Positions 1 to 12,690 of a stretch of DNA of 64,000 nt are shown piece by piece (position 1 is the first letter of the stretch; each line of letters opens with the position of its first letter). This stretch comes from Cinnamomum chago (taxonomy: Eukaryota; Streptophyta; Magnoliopsida; Laurales; Lauraceae). The notes beneath the pieces are model-generated. The model was not told the origin of the DNA. It ran no database searches and saw only the letters and a list, made by a program, of their open reading frames with translations. A program made the translations under genes and the position numbers. Location of the stretch: positions 8,988,001 through 9,052,000 of the forward strand of contig CP142451.1 in the NCBI GenBank assembly GCA_038049695.1. Direction: 5' to 3'.

Positions 1-2525
1 GCCTCACAAGCACTGGCAATTATGCCTACTTTGGGCTTCAGCCGCCTATAGCGTCTGACAGGTTGGCGAATTGCAGTGATCCTGTAATAATTCCACTGCT
101 TAAAAGTGCAGCGAATAGGCTTTTGGAAGATGGTGGGGAGAATTTTGGAACTGTTTTGGAGAGCGGGTTCGATGTGGAATGGATGGTAGGGACAAGGTGG
201 TGTGCAGAATGTGTGAGTTCGGGTGGGCGATGCGGGTATAATGAGTCGAATCCGATCGAGTCTACCTGTTTATGCCGCGATGGGAAGCAGAGCTCTACAT
301 GTTCAGGTAAGTTCTTCTTTTTCTCTCTACTCTCATTTCAATTGCTTATCGATCCATAGTCATGTATGCTCAAGTTCAATTGAATACAGAAGAACTTCGT
401 TGCTAGAGAGAGTTCGTTGTAGAGAAAGGTAGTAACCTTAATACAATCCGTATGTAATTTGGTATGCTTTGTCATCCTATCTTTTATAGTAATTGTACTT
501 TTGTAATAAAATCTGTTTTCCTTATATTGTCCTTCTCGAGTATGGATTGTATTTTATATATTTTAACCCTATAAAGGCTTTGAAATGCGCATTGCAGTCA
601 TGTCCTTGAAAAAATAGTGGGACGAGGTTAATCTCGACCATCGCTCCCGAGTTATCATAATTGTGGTCGGACCTTACCTTCACCATAAAACAAATGTTGT
701 GACATCATGAAATCTTATTAGAGGCAGTAGATTCCTTTGCTGACTTAAGATTTGCATGTTGAAAGGGTGTTTTTATGAGTAAATAATTAACTAGAATCAA
801 AACACATTTTTTGATCATGCTCCTTGTGTGTTTTTTTTCCCTTGGATGAATTTATTAGCATATAAAAGTTGGAAAAGATCAACATCATCTTTTCATTGGT
901 TTTGCTTTCTCTTATTACATCCAAGAACAAGATACTATATTAGAGCCACATACTGCATTATGTGAACTTAATTTAGATCCTAATCCATGTTAAACCTGCC
1001 CTTGGCTATGATTTTGCAGGTACAACTGATGGATCACGGGGATGGGCCTTGAAGATTATATTAGGTATGAAACCTGTAACACTTTCCTTTCCTTAATTTT
1101 TTTTTTTTTTTTTTTTTGCGTTGTCATCAATCCTCTATCCAAGTTGAATAGATAGATGAATATTGGAGTTGATAAATAAAAAAAATAGGAAATCACACAA
1201 CAGTTTTAGGCATATATCAGTATTCCTAGCTAAAATTTTCAAGATAATTATTGGCACAAGGATGATGGCTTCCTTTTTTTAGTTGAGAAGGGTATTATTT
1301 ATTTATTTTTAATGGCACAAGGTGCCTTATCCAGGAAAGTTGCCGAACTTGTCACATTAAATTTGATACACAAAATTACAAATCAGAAAATATCTAAATA
1401 TGGCCTAAATCAGAATTAAAGTTTTAGAAATGTTTTTAAAGTAAATATATTTGATTGAAAATCATCTCTCTTGCAGGTGCATCCTCAGCTGTAGGAGCCC
1501 TCCTTCTAGTATGCATTGTTATCTTTACAAGCAAATATGTGAAGAGAACATATGACAGTAACAACAATGTGGAGGCATTTTTAAAAGGTTATGACTCACT
1601 TGCCCCTAAGCGCTTTCGTTATTCAGAGCTAAAGAAGATGACCAACTCTTTCAAAGATAAATTAGGAGAAGGCGGCTATGGTGGTGTTTTCAAAGGAAAG
1701 CTTAAAGATGGTCGCCTTATTGCAGTGAAAGTATTGAACAACTCCAAAGGCAATGGAGAAGAATTCATGAACGAAGTCACTAGCGTCGGTATGACTTACC
1801 ATGTTAACATTGTTACTCTTTTAGGCTTCTGTTATGAGGGTTCCAAAAGAGCACTCATCTACGAGTTCATGTCCAATGGTTCTCTCGAGAAACTCATCCA
1901 TTCTAACACATCAGGAGGAACAAAACGTGTTTTAAATTGGGAAAAGCTATTTGAAATTGCTGTTGGCATTGCGCGAGGACTAGACTACCTGCACCGAGGT
2001 TGTAGCACGCGCATTCTACATTTTGACATCAAGCCTCATAACATTCTTCTAGATGATGAGCTTTGCCCCAAAATCTCAGATTTTGGGTTGGCTAAGACAT
2101 GTCCTAAACAAGAAAGCATCATATCAACACAAGACACGAGAGGGACTATAGGATATATCGCCCCTGAAGTGTTTAGTAGAAAATTTGGAAGAGTTTCACA
2201 CAAGTCAGATGTTTATAGCTATGGCATGATGGTGCTAGAAATGGCCGGTGGAAATAAGAAAATTGATGCAGGAGTGGAGAATACCAGTGAAACATATTTT
2301 CCACACTGGATTTACAATCATATAGTGTTGGAAAATAGATTAGAATTGACTGGAATTGTGGAAGATGAAAAAAAAGAAATTGCTAGGAAAATGGTCTTGG
2401 TAGGTCTCTGGTGCATACAGACAGATCCCACAAACAGGCCTTCAATGAGTAAAGTAGTTGAGATGCTCGAAGGAAGTGTTCAAAGCTTGAAAATGCCTCC
2501 CAAGCCATACCTTTACTCTCCTTAA
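1..2525 (+). CDS. LRK10-like receptor kinase, gene A (5' partial)
   Basis: Predicted plasma-membrane receptor kinase, truncated at the window edge. Exons: 1-306 (open in frame 3), 1020-1064 and 1477-2525, with GT-AG borders and all junctions in phase 1. The visible protein is about 465 residues. Exon 1 gives the end of the ectodomain: [13 protein letters not shown] followed by the WAK-associated cysteine motif ([14 protein letters not shown]). The 45-nt mini-exon encodes a juxtamembrane linker. The last exon has a hydrophobic helix ([14 protein letters not shown]), then a kinase with Gly loop [12 protein letters not shown], lysine in AVKVL, catalytic [11 protein letters not shown] and APE. 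HFD in place of HRD makes it a non-RD kinase, a class often linked to immune receptors. The exon-3 acceptor is TTGCAG|GT. It is closest to orphan kinase G, sharing the DSNNNVE juxtamembrane sequence and the 3' flank. Ligand and target are unknown. Confidence 0.88.
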
Positions 2526-4156
2526 TGATCTTGTCAATGTTCTTTTGCTGCATTATTTTAGTCTACTACAGGAAACTAGTGGTGTTCGGATGCTGATTAT
2601 TCTTGCAATGTGATTGTTATAAAACTTTATCATTCTAGCTGGATTGGATTGTGTTTTATAAGTTCTTTCCTTTTGTTTCTTAATTTTTATGGTAATATGA
2701 ATTTGGAAATCCAAGTGATTTTTTAACAGCGGACTTGAGTCCCACAATTACTAGCACATAGGGCTGGACCATCAATCCATTCCTGATCCCAAGGCCATGT
2801 AGCCTGGTGTCTGAGCTTGGGCCCGCTATTGTAGCCCGATAGCTAAATGGACTTGGACTTGGACTGTCGCAAGGCCTTAAAAGACGCCCGCTATTGTAGC
2901 CCAATAGCTAAATAGACTTGGTCTTGGGCCTGTCCTAAGGCCGTCTTTATCCTTTGTCCGACAGGTTCACAATCGATGCACTGGATATATTATGAATGTG
3001 ATCCGACATTTGATAGGCCGAAAAAGCAAAATGGGCTGTGGTTGGACCATCTTCACCCATTTGGAATCCATCAAGTTGTCTTGAATTTGAATTTGGCTCT
3101 GGTGTGAGCCCAAAATTCACACTACTTGAAACAATTCTAACCTTTTGTTTAAAGGAAATTTGAAAAAATAAGCACTAAAAGTGGTTTATTCTATTTTTCT
3201 CTTAATTTATAACATCTAACGTTTTGTTTGGAAACTTCAATAGCAAAGTGAAGTGGGGGCGAATGATCAAATTGAGAGACCGAAAAAGCAGAGCTGTCAA
3301 ATAAAAAGGTGATGGCTTTTATCATTTAGTGAAATGAGAATGTAGCTTTTTTACTTTTTTTTTTAATATTTTTTTTTCTATTTAGTGGCCTGAAAAAGTT
3401 ATTTTTTAACTTTTTTTTTTACGTTTCCGACCGTTACCCCGATTAGATACATGCCTTGGCCGTGCAAACAATGCTTGTCCTATGGTCTTTACCTTCAACC
3501 TTTCATATTCAACTTCAAGCATTGACTCAACTCTTTTACAGTTTTTATACTTTTATTCAAAGCCAACGACATTTGCTTGGCATTTTTCCAAGAGTCTGTT
3601 AGAGATAGCAGAATAACAATTAATTGTTGCTCCTTAGATAGTGGCATATGATAATAAAAGTTGGTGATATTTTCAACTGCTTTTGTTTAAACCCACGAAT
3701 TTTCTTCTTCTTCATAAAACACTCTTCTCTCTTTGGGTCTTCTTCCTGAAACCCACAAATAACTCACCATGCAACCCAATTTTCAGTTCACATTTTATTC
3801 AATGATACAACTAGAAAAATCTATAACAGGTTAATCCATGAAATGGAGGAATGAGTAAAATAGAGAAGAGGGTTTCAAGAAGAAGAAGAAAATTCATGGA
3901 TTTAAATACACGCAGTTGACGAATTGCCGACACTATGGTAATTTCGTAAAAAAAAGGTACGAACAACTAAATGGTGGTTTTGTTATCATTCTTCATAAAA
4001 TTGATTAATTACACTATAAGCTTAATTATTTGATAAACGGGTACTTAATAAGAAAATGAGCAAAAACTAAGCCTAAAAAGGTGCAACCAAGCCCACTGGA
4101 AGTCTTCTTCCTCAAGTTACTTTTGCTTATTACAGTTGCTGTAAGCTTGGCAGCAA
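2526..4156. other. Intergenic: 3' flank repeat shared within the family
   Basis: No gene is seen. About 2750-3150 is a conserved 3' flank (GGGCTGGACC, CCCGCTATTGTAGCCC, TTTGATAGGCC) also found after orphan kinase G (about 36990-37340). A related version follows genes B and E/F. About 3220-3400 matches 37438-37600 and contains the GTGAAGTG-type sequence often seen in small MITEs. It looks like part of the ancestral duplication unit. Confidence 0.5.
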
Positions 4157-4592
4157 GTGGTTGAACGAGAGAGAACTCAAGGCCCATTCTTGAATGAGGA
4201 AACTCAAAAGGTATATCGGTTTTCTCAACAATCCATCGAATCTAATGGGGATCCGGACCCAAAATCATTTCTTAAATGGAAATCATGGGTATTGAGAATG
4301 ATTAAGGGTTCAGATTGCTCATATGGACCCCAAAAAAAATGTAGAAAAATAAAAAATGAATTACACTATTTCTGCATTTTTATCAGATTTCTCCCAATCC
4401 ATGAGGATCTATGGCCTGAAATTCTATTTTAGAGGTAAGCTCTATGGTCCGAACATGATTAACGGTTCGGATCATGTCTTAGATGAGATTTTAGATGATA
4501 TCCGGAAGGGAAAAAATTCCTTTCATTACAAAAAGGGAAAAGGAGGAATACCTCCATTGCGATCTACATTAATGGGTTCCTTCCTTGCGTGA
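4157..4592 (+). other. Uncharacterised overlapping reading frames
   Basis: Two overlapping plus-strand open frames (4157-4432, 91 codons; 4356-4592, 78 codons, different frame) lie in sequence less AT-rich than its surroundings. I recognise no domain, signal peptide or family. A single indel could join them, so this may be a decayed gene or transposon fragment rather than two genes. Downstream at 4600-4640 is a sequence vaguely like an LTR-retrotransposon primer region, but I find no matching LTR. Confidence 0.2.
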
Positions 4593-4987
4593 GCGAATTG
4601 GAATCAGGCTCCGATACTGCTATCGATTGGAGATCATTGCGGAATCTTCAAATCGATTGCCAAGAGTCTGCTATAACATAAAAGAACGATCCACGCGAAG
4701 AATGAGGTAGTGTATTGTTAAGAGATCAAAGGAGATTTACTAAAAATCTCTCTCACTCAAATCACTCCATATTGTCGACAGGCTAAATGATGGATGCCTG
4801 ATGAATGAGCTAACGGTGGATGGAACTAATCTTTTGTGATATCAAAAGGAAGAAGAAGATAGGGATTCTGGATCTGTCTCTCCCTTCTTCCTCTCCTTTT
4901 CTCTATATAGCCAAAGATAAAATAAAATAGCCGTGTGAGGGTGTAGATTAAGAGGTCTCTAATGGCTTTTTTCTATTTCCTCATTAA

Positions 4988-5316
4988 GGGCTTGTTTGGA
5001 TAAATGAGGAGTGGAATCAAATGAAGTGGATTTCACATGTAGAGTGGAGTGAAGAGAAATAAATTGATGTTAAAGTAGAGTACTTCACTTCACTCCATTT
5101 TGATGCTTATTTTGAAGTTAATGTTTGGAGTAGAATCCACTTTTACTCAAAGAAATGGAAGTATTTAGAGTTGAAGTAAAGTGAAGTACATGTGACTCAC
5201 AACATTACTTCATCTATTGAGCAAGACTCATCCAAACGGGATAGAGTTGAAATTTTAGACTGTTAAGGCCCATTTAATTTCACTCTACTCTATTTTTTGC
5301 CTATCCAAATAAGCCC
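4988..5316. mobile_element. Tourist-like (PIF/Harbinger-type) MITE
   Basis: 329-bp element with terminal inverted repeats GGGCTTGTTTGGATA (left) and TATCCAAATAAGCCC (right), flanked by TAA on both sides (4985-4987 and 5317-5319). A 3-bp TAA/TTA target duplication with short GGGC...-type ends is characteristic of Tourist-like MITEs. There is no coding capacity, so it is non-autonomous. Confidence 0.8.
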
Positions 5317-5444
5317 TAAAAGAGAGGGAATAAAAAAAAAATATTCAAGTGAGGGGCATTGCCCAACGTCTATGTTATTTTAGTGGCATAGGGCCATATT
5401 TGCTGACATGGCAATGGCCCCCAATCCACTTAGGCTAACAAAAA

Positions 5445-5516
5445 GTAGTGGAGATGTTGGAAGGAAGTGTTGAAAGCATGGAAATGCAACCAGAGGCATA
5501 CCTTTCTTCTCTTTAA
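5445..5516 (+). pseudogene. Kinase C-terminal tail relic
   Basis: A short frame reading [20 protein letters not shown] and then a stop is homologous to the last residues of the LRK10-like kinases ([20 protein letters not shown] in gene B). Nothing upstream encodes the rest of the kinase. The family 3' flank follows (AGGCTGTT-type sequence and the GGGTGGGCC motif near 5810). It is the remnant of a deleted gene copy between A and B. Confidence 0.7.
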
Positions 5517-8500
5517 TCATCATGCTGAGGTTCTGCAGCTAATGCATAGTATTAGAGGAAAAGACTATGCCATATAATTTCTTAATGCATTTTTCTCTAA
5601 TAGACGAAATTAATGGTGTTAGGATGCTGTTTTTTTTCTTTCTTTCTTTTTTTTTTAACACAATGATTGTTGGAGTTGATTATTCAAGATTAGATTGGTT
5701 ATTATAAGTTCTTTTTTATTTTTCTATTTGTTATTTTGGTAACTAAGATTTAAAAAAAAAAAAAAACTGACTGAGTTTTTTAATAATGAACTATTAGTAG
5801 GGTAGCACATGGGTGGGCCAACCATTGCCCAGCACTGGATCATCTCACTTACTTGGATCTAATTATGCACTGATTTCAGGATATGTCAGGGCCGAGCCTG
5901 CCCATTTAATCCATCGGGCAAAATTAAAACTAAAGTCTGATTAATACTAAAAAATAATACATGACAGAAAGATAGTCAATTTATATATAAGCTCACAAAT
6001 AATGACAAAAGAAAGAAAAAAACATATTCTGGTTTGCTGGGCCAAGCTTTGGGCTTTCCATCAATTAATCCAACTCCTACTCGTAAAAGTATTAAATGAG
6101 TCCAAGTTTTAGATTCAGGTCTGATCCTTGCACTAAAATCTAAGGCACAAGGAAGGACCAAATTGGGCTCTGCTAGTCCCCCTAACATCAATCAGCTGAA
6201 TATTTCTTAAATGAGCTTGGCCTGGAGCTGACATTCAATACTTATGATAAATAAATAAGCCATGCTTGGACTCTTGGACGCCCTTTTGGCTCACTCATCT
6301 GTGCCCAAAACTTTACTGTGTCAAACCAACCATTTGCTTGGTGGGGCGAACAGGGGGCGGGGAGATCTATGTTAAATTAAGGGCGTGTTTGTACAGCGTG
6401 TAACAGGAGAGCTGGTGCCTTCCTAGACAACATTTGGTGCAGCGATGAAAAAAGGGTAAAATCCGCTCTCCTTGCCCAAATCCTCAGCAGAGAGGAGATG
6501 GAATAGATTTTTTTCCCCTTTTATTGGTAATTGAGTAAAAGGTATGTGGGAAACAGAAACAAGGAGCACGTTCTTTGGACTCACTTTTTCTTATTCTAGA
6601 TAGGGGGCTGGGAATTTTCGTCCCTGCATGAATCCTTTTGATGGTGGCTGGGACTTTTGGGGATTGAAACTTCCTCGTAGCAGATGAGGAAAAAGCAGCG
6701 ATAAAATCTCAACAGCGTTTCTCTTTTCCTGGAAATGATGTGGTTCTTTTTTATTGACTAACTACTGAGAAGTCATGTAAACAGCAGAAGAGGACCTTTT
6801 CTTTGAGTCGGGTGCTCTGAATCGACCAAATATCGAGTACGGCCCAGTTTTCATGCCCAGGCACAAAATAACTTTCGTGACAAGAATACAGTGACCTGCT
6901 TATTAACTCTATCCTTCCTAATCCCAAACCTCCAAGTCAAAGAAGAATCGTCCCCCTCTCAGTCATACACGAGTGGGAGTGGATATCCCCGCTCGGCACA
7001 ATTAAAACAACTAGTTAGGCAGGGATATCTTACCTAACTTAGTTTGTTGACTGTGCTGGGTGGGGATGTCCTCGCTCATCACATGTTTAGAAAAAGAAGA
7101 TGAAAAAAATTATAATTAAGATTTTATGTTATACATTTTAGATTTCATATATTTTTGCACACGCAATTCACATTCACATCCACATTTCACTTTCACATTC
7201 CATATTTTAAGTTACGTTTAACATTTCATATTTTACTTTTACATTTCACTTTCACTCTCAATCACAAAATTGTGCCCAAATGAATTAAATTTCTACCCAA
7301 ACTTTTTACAATCGAATGTGAGAATTTCTAGGGGTGACAGAAGTGGCATATTACGCAGACAATTATAAATATGACTAGAGGGTCTAACCGAAAGGTCGTT
7401 TGAGTAATGTTGTTAATTCAATTAATTAAAGTTGGTTTGATTGTGTTTCTTAAGATCTTGATTAGGACTTCGGGATTTAGGGTTTGGAACAAGGATTTAG
7501 AGATTAAGGATTTTGAATTAGGTACTCTCTAGAATCATCAAGACCCAATAATAAAATTTAAAGTGACAACAAATATACAAACTCCAACAAATAGCATCCC
7601 TTGAAGAATCCTATGTCTTAAGAAACTTAATCTTCGCAAAATATATAATAGACATAGAAGAACACATTTTCTTGCAAGGTATCTTTTTTTCAAAAAATGC
7701 AAAATTCATTCTAATAATTAAAAGTGAAGATAGACATCTCCATCATGTTTCTTATTGGGAAATGAAGGGAACTATGGAAGGTAGAGTTAAATATTTGTGG
7801 AGAGGGTGAGAGCAGAGTTGGTGATGAGGAGAAGCTTGCGGAGGAGGAAAAAAAAAAGGAAGAGGGGAAAGCTCATGGAGGAGAAGAGAGAAGGAAGAAA
7901 AAGAAAGCTCGTGAAGGAGAAGAGAGGGGGATGAAAAAGAAAGCTCGTGGGGAAGAGGAGAGGAGAGGAGAAAGAAGAAGAAAAGAAGGAAGCTTGTGAC
8001 TCCTAAAGTAGGAGGAAGAAGAAGAAATGATGGAAGTTTGTGGAGGAGAAGCGATGGGGAAGAAGAAGAAAAGAGGGAAAATAATTTTGGGTGAGTTTTA
8101 AAGAACACATAGGTGAGGATATCTATACTCAGGAATTCTTTAAAAAATATAATTGAAAAGGGACCCCTAGGACCAATAGGGTGGATAAATATATTTTGGG
8201 TCCTTTAGGATTTTTTCGTTAATTCCTCAATTTATTAAGGAAAAACGTCATTGTAGTCCACCGACGCAATAGATTTCTATATAAAGGAAAATTACTCAAT
8301 TAAAATATTAGTAACCAAAAACCTTGATCATCTTCTTTTTCCATTCTCTTGGAATGTAGGTAAATATTAGCAAATCTTATGCTTTTCTTCTATTTTTTTT
8401 ATGATGTTTTTCATGAAACTTGAATGATATTGTTCTGTGATTCATATTTTCTTCTTACATTGTAAGATTTTCTCTTCTTTGACGTATTCATATTTTTTAG

Positions 8501-9125
8501 TTTTTTTGTAGATTTCAAGTAATCTTTGACCCATTCCACTATTTTTAACATCATTTAGTTTTGATGTTAGGTTTAGTTGTTCTTATATTTATGTTTTTAA
8601 ATATATAAATTATAATATTTGATCAATAAATTTATTATAATGTTAAAATAATATAGACTTTTATAATTCTTAATTCTTAATTATTAGCATGGCCACATTT
8701 TGCTAGTGTATTGAGACATAATGAAACTCCATTCTCATTACTTCTCGATTCAGTTTTTATTTTATTTGCATATTGATCCCCCCACAAAAGCAATTAACGG
8801 TGAAAATCTATAGTTTTCAATTTTGCTTTCTTTCTAAACGGCAGAAAGCGTTTGACCACGTTTCTGAAATGGTTGAACATCACAATCGACCAAAAGTCCA
8901 AAACCGCGTTTTAGAAAAGCAAAACTTGCGTTTGACCGATGACTCTCTAGCCTGCGTTACAGAGTGCACAAAGAAACACACGCATTCTAATTTCTCCCAT
9001 TCATTTGAAGGTTCCAACCTCTCTCTTCTTTGTTCAAATATACCCACTTATTATTCTCTCTCTGCCTTACTCCAAAACCAACTTCATCTCCTCCTACAGA
9101 TTATCAATCCAATCTCATATTCCAA
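5517..9125. other. Intergenic region upstream of gene B
   Basis: No gene is supported. About 5800-5900 holds a degraded family 3' flank. About 7780-8090 is purine-rich (GAGGAGAAG-like) low-complexity sequence whose minus-strand frame is compositional only. 6960-7080 contains GGATATCCCCGCTC-like motifs reminiscent of the inverted-repeat arms of the 60.3-kb element, but no clear ends were found. 8570-8660 is very AT-rich. The last 130 bases before 9126 are pyrimidine-rich and probably hold the gene B leader. Confidence 0.4.
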
Positions 9126-12100
9126 ATGCTCCCTCTTCCTTCCTTGCTCTTCTTTGTCTTCTTCATATTCTCCTCCATCCCAACTTGTCTCTCCCAATAC
9201 GATGAAGAATTCACCAAATGCGCACCTCTCCAGTTCCCTTGTGGAAACAACCACTACGAAATCAGATTTCCCTTTGGCGTGGACGTCTCCGACCGACCCA
9301 GTTACTGCAGCTATCCAGGTTACAATCTCACCTGCACCGACGGCAACCTCTTTGCCGATGCGCTGTCCAATAACTTCACCATCAAGAACATCAATTACTC
9401 GACCAACGTCTTACACGTCGTCGACGCCGACTTCACCAGCGGTGGCTGTCCCTTGCCGTCGAGGAATTCGACCATCGGTTCATTTACCTTCAGTTACATA
9501 AATCGGGTTCTAAAACAGGCGCATGCCTTTAATTCCACCATCGATCTATTTCCATTCAATTACACCAATGAAGTGTTGAACGTCACCTTATACGTCAGCT
9601 GCACTGGTCCTCTAAATGACTTAGTAATCTCAAGTTATGATCTTCATGGGCTTTCATGCCTCACAAGGGGTGGCAATTACGCCTACTTTACGCTTCAGCC
9701 GCTTACAGTGTCTGAAGCGTCGGCGATGTGCAGTGGTCCTGTGATTATTCCACTACTTAAAAGCGCAGTGGATATGCTTTTGGGAGATGGTGGGGCGAAT
9801 TTTGGAGCTGTTTTGGAGAGAGGATTCGATGTGCAATGGTTGGTAGGGACAAAGTGGTGTGCAGAATGTGTGAGTTCGGGTGGGCGATGCGGGTATGATG
9901 AGTCGAATCCGCTTGAGGCTACCTGTTTTTGCCGCGATGGGAAGCAGTTCGCTAATTGTCCGAGTAAGCCCGCCCTTTTCTTTATACTCTGATTTCAGTT
10001 ACTTATCTATTGATAGTCATGAATACATATGAACTTAGATGGAGAGGCCTCTCTTTGATAAACCTTTGAAATTTGGAGAGGGCAATTGGCAATTGTTATG
10101 ATATGACATGACCTTTTTTCCACCCAGTAGTAGGGATGGCAAGCGGGTGAATCGGCCCGGATTTTAAGCATACCATACCCGATCCCCGAAATTATTTATT
10201 TCCCCGAACCCGCCCCGAAACCCGTCGGGGGTTATTTTGATCGTACCAAAACCGAACCCTATGGGTTTCGGTTTTTCCCCGATCCGAACCGCACAATAAT
10301 TCGAGTTTTAACCGAACCCGCACCGACCCGCCCAACCTCAATTTAGTTTTTGCAATTTTTTTTTTTTTTTGTGTGTGTGTGAATAAGTTTTATATGTATA
10401 AATATGTATAAATATATATGTAAAAATATGTATAAACATATGTTTTACCCGAACCCGCACCCGCACCCGCACAACGTGTATATATGTATAAATATAAATA
10501 GTTTTATATATATATTTCGGGTTCGGGTTCGAGTATGGGTTCGGGTCGGGGTTCGGGGCGGGGAGTAATATATACCAAATCCGAACCGAATCCGGCCGGG
10601 GATTTTAAAATTAATACCAAACCCGCCCCACGGGTGAAAAAAAGGGATAAAAACCATCCCCAAAAGGTCGGTTCGGGTCGGGTATCCATCGGTTTCGAGG
10701 AAAATTGCCATCCCTACCCAGTAGATATAATTAGTACAATCTTTAAGCTGAATCGAACCGAGATGGTAAATGAAAGGCCATGTGGTTGAAGATCATGGCT
10801 ACTTCTGCTGCACTGTGGATTATGAATTCCACTGGTCATTTAGTTAAATTACTCTCTGTTTCTGCCTCCAATAGGGTCGTAATGGGGGTATTTGGGTGCA
10901 CAAACAACTTAAAACTCAGGAGAGTTGGATCAGATTTTGGGGTAATCCAAGCGATTTGATCAATTTTGTTCAGTTGAGGTCTAAATTTTGAGCTTAAGTT
11001 GGATCAGATTTTGGGGCAATCCAAGTGAACTGTCCTTTACATTTACTCTAGTAGAAGTTTTATTTGAAACAGAGTTAGATCCTACAATCAGATTGATATC
11101 CGTCTAAAACACACGGTTAGTGTTTCATCACATGATTCGACTTCATAAACGTATTTCTTAATCATCATGATTAAAGGAACGATTGGCGATGTTGCTGATT
11201 CGGTACCCCACCAGTGGATCCAATCCCCAATTTTTTGTGCCACAATATCTTCTGAGGAAACACATTTTTGATGGGTGGTCCAAATCTGATACAGAGTACC
11301 ACGTGGGCTAATGTGTAGTGTAAGGGAACTCTCTACTGGTCTTCCACACAGATATCTTGCGCTTGATATTTATATATGACGGGGATTTGCTTGGACTGTT
11401 TGGTAATACACTTATCAAATATTTAGATACCCTTGTTACTGAACATGTAGCTCACTAGCAAAGATCTGGGGAGTTTTAATAACCAATTAAGGGCATAAAA
11501 TAAAGTTACTTTCTTCTGTCCTGTTCTTTTTTTTGCACCCAATTTGGGTCCACCGGTATTTTCTCTTTCTAACTCGTTCAATTCAATCTTCACCGCTCAT
11601 GTCGCGTTTAGATTATTAGCTGTATAAGTTTGTTGTGATCTAGGGATACGAGAAGAGATCAATCACGTACAAAGAAAACACAGAGATTTACGCGGTTCGG
11701 CTTTTGGCCTACGTCCACGGGGAAGACGGGAAAATTCAGTATGCAACCAAAAGAGGTTGTACATCCTAGAGACTCTTAGTCTCTATTTATAATATCTGCT
11801 CCAAAACCTAGTTACACCCAAACACTACTTCTTAATCACAGTAGACCTATAACAAGTCTACTTCTAATCACAGTACAAGTTGGGCAATCCAGGGGCCTGG
11901 TTAACCCAAATTAATTAACTTCTATTGAGCAATACAAATTAACAAAGTTTTTCTCCAAACAGCAAGAAAATTTTGAGATACAACTGGATATTTTTCAAGG
12001 GATCCTTTGTTTATAGCTAGAAACTTCCTTTCATAAGACAAGCTACGAAGATACAAAAAAAAAAGGAAAAAATATTCTATATTGTATGGATATCTGTTTT

Positions 12101-12640
12101 TTTATGTGAATTGTTATGTGTTCACATTTGAACATAATTAACCTAAGTGTCTATGATCTTATTTTACTTGACAAAGATAAAACCAAGTGTCAAAAATGTG
12201 TTGTTCATGCACAAATCAATATAGATTTGTATGAGCAGAATATTTCAATGGTTACAGCATAAACGAGATCATACTTTTAATCAGTTGGGAAGATAGCTCA
12301 ACAGATCGAGGTAAAGAGCATGTAAGTCATGCTAAACCATAGAAATATAAATTAAGAAGAAAATAAACTATATCGAAAGAAATACTGAGTTGTTGCATTC
12401 GTTCAAAACACTATTATGTTAGGCTTGATCTGTCTATACCGATAGCTTGAACGAAATCTCATTTTCTTCTTCTTTATCTACCTGGTAATCTTGAAGCTCT
12501 CACCTAGGCCATGGAATCTGTTCAATATCTTCTACTTGTCAAACCTTTTTTTTATTTTTAAATAAATACACTTTCATATTTTGCATCTCCAATGAATCTT
12601 GTCAACTAATGCACTTTTGCTCTTTAAATCTTCCACGTGT

Positions 12641-12690
<50 letters not shown>

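Noticed and set aside
4157..4592. Organelle-derived insertion
   Set aside because: I considered plastid or mitochondrial origin because of composition, but recognise no organelle gene, so it is left uncharacterised.
7752..8108. Minus-strand 118-codon frame rich in Ser, Leu, Phe
   Set aside because: It mirrors a purine-rich low-complexity tract on the plus strand; no domain and strongly periodic composition.
8773..9501. 242-codon frame overlapping gene B exon 1
   Set aside because: Different frame from the GUB_WAK_bind ectodomain; Ser/Thr/Pro-rich shadow of the real exon.
10445..10789. Pro/Arg/Thr-rich frames on both strands
   Set aside because: Translations of the CCGAACC-type arrays inside the hAT element.
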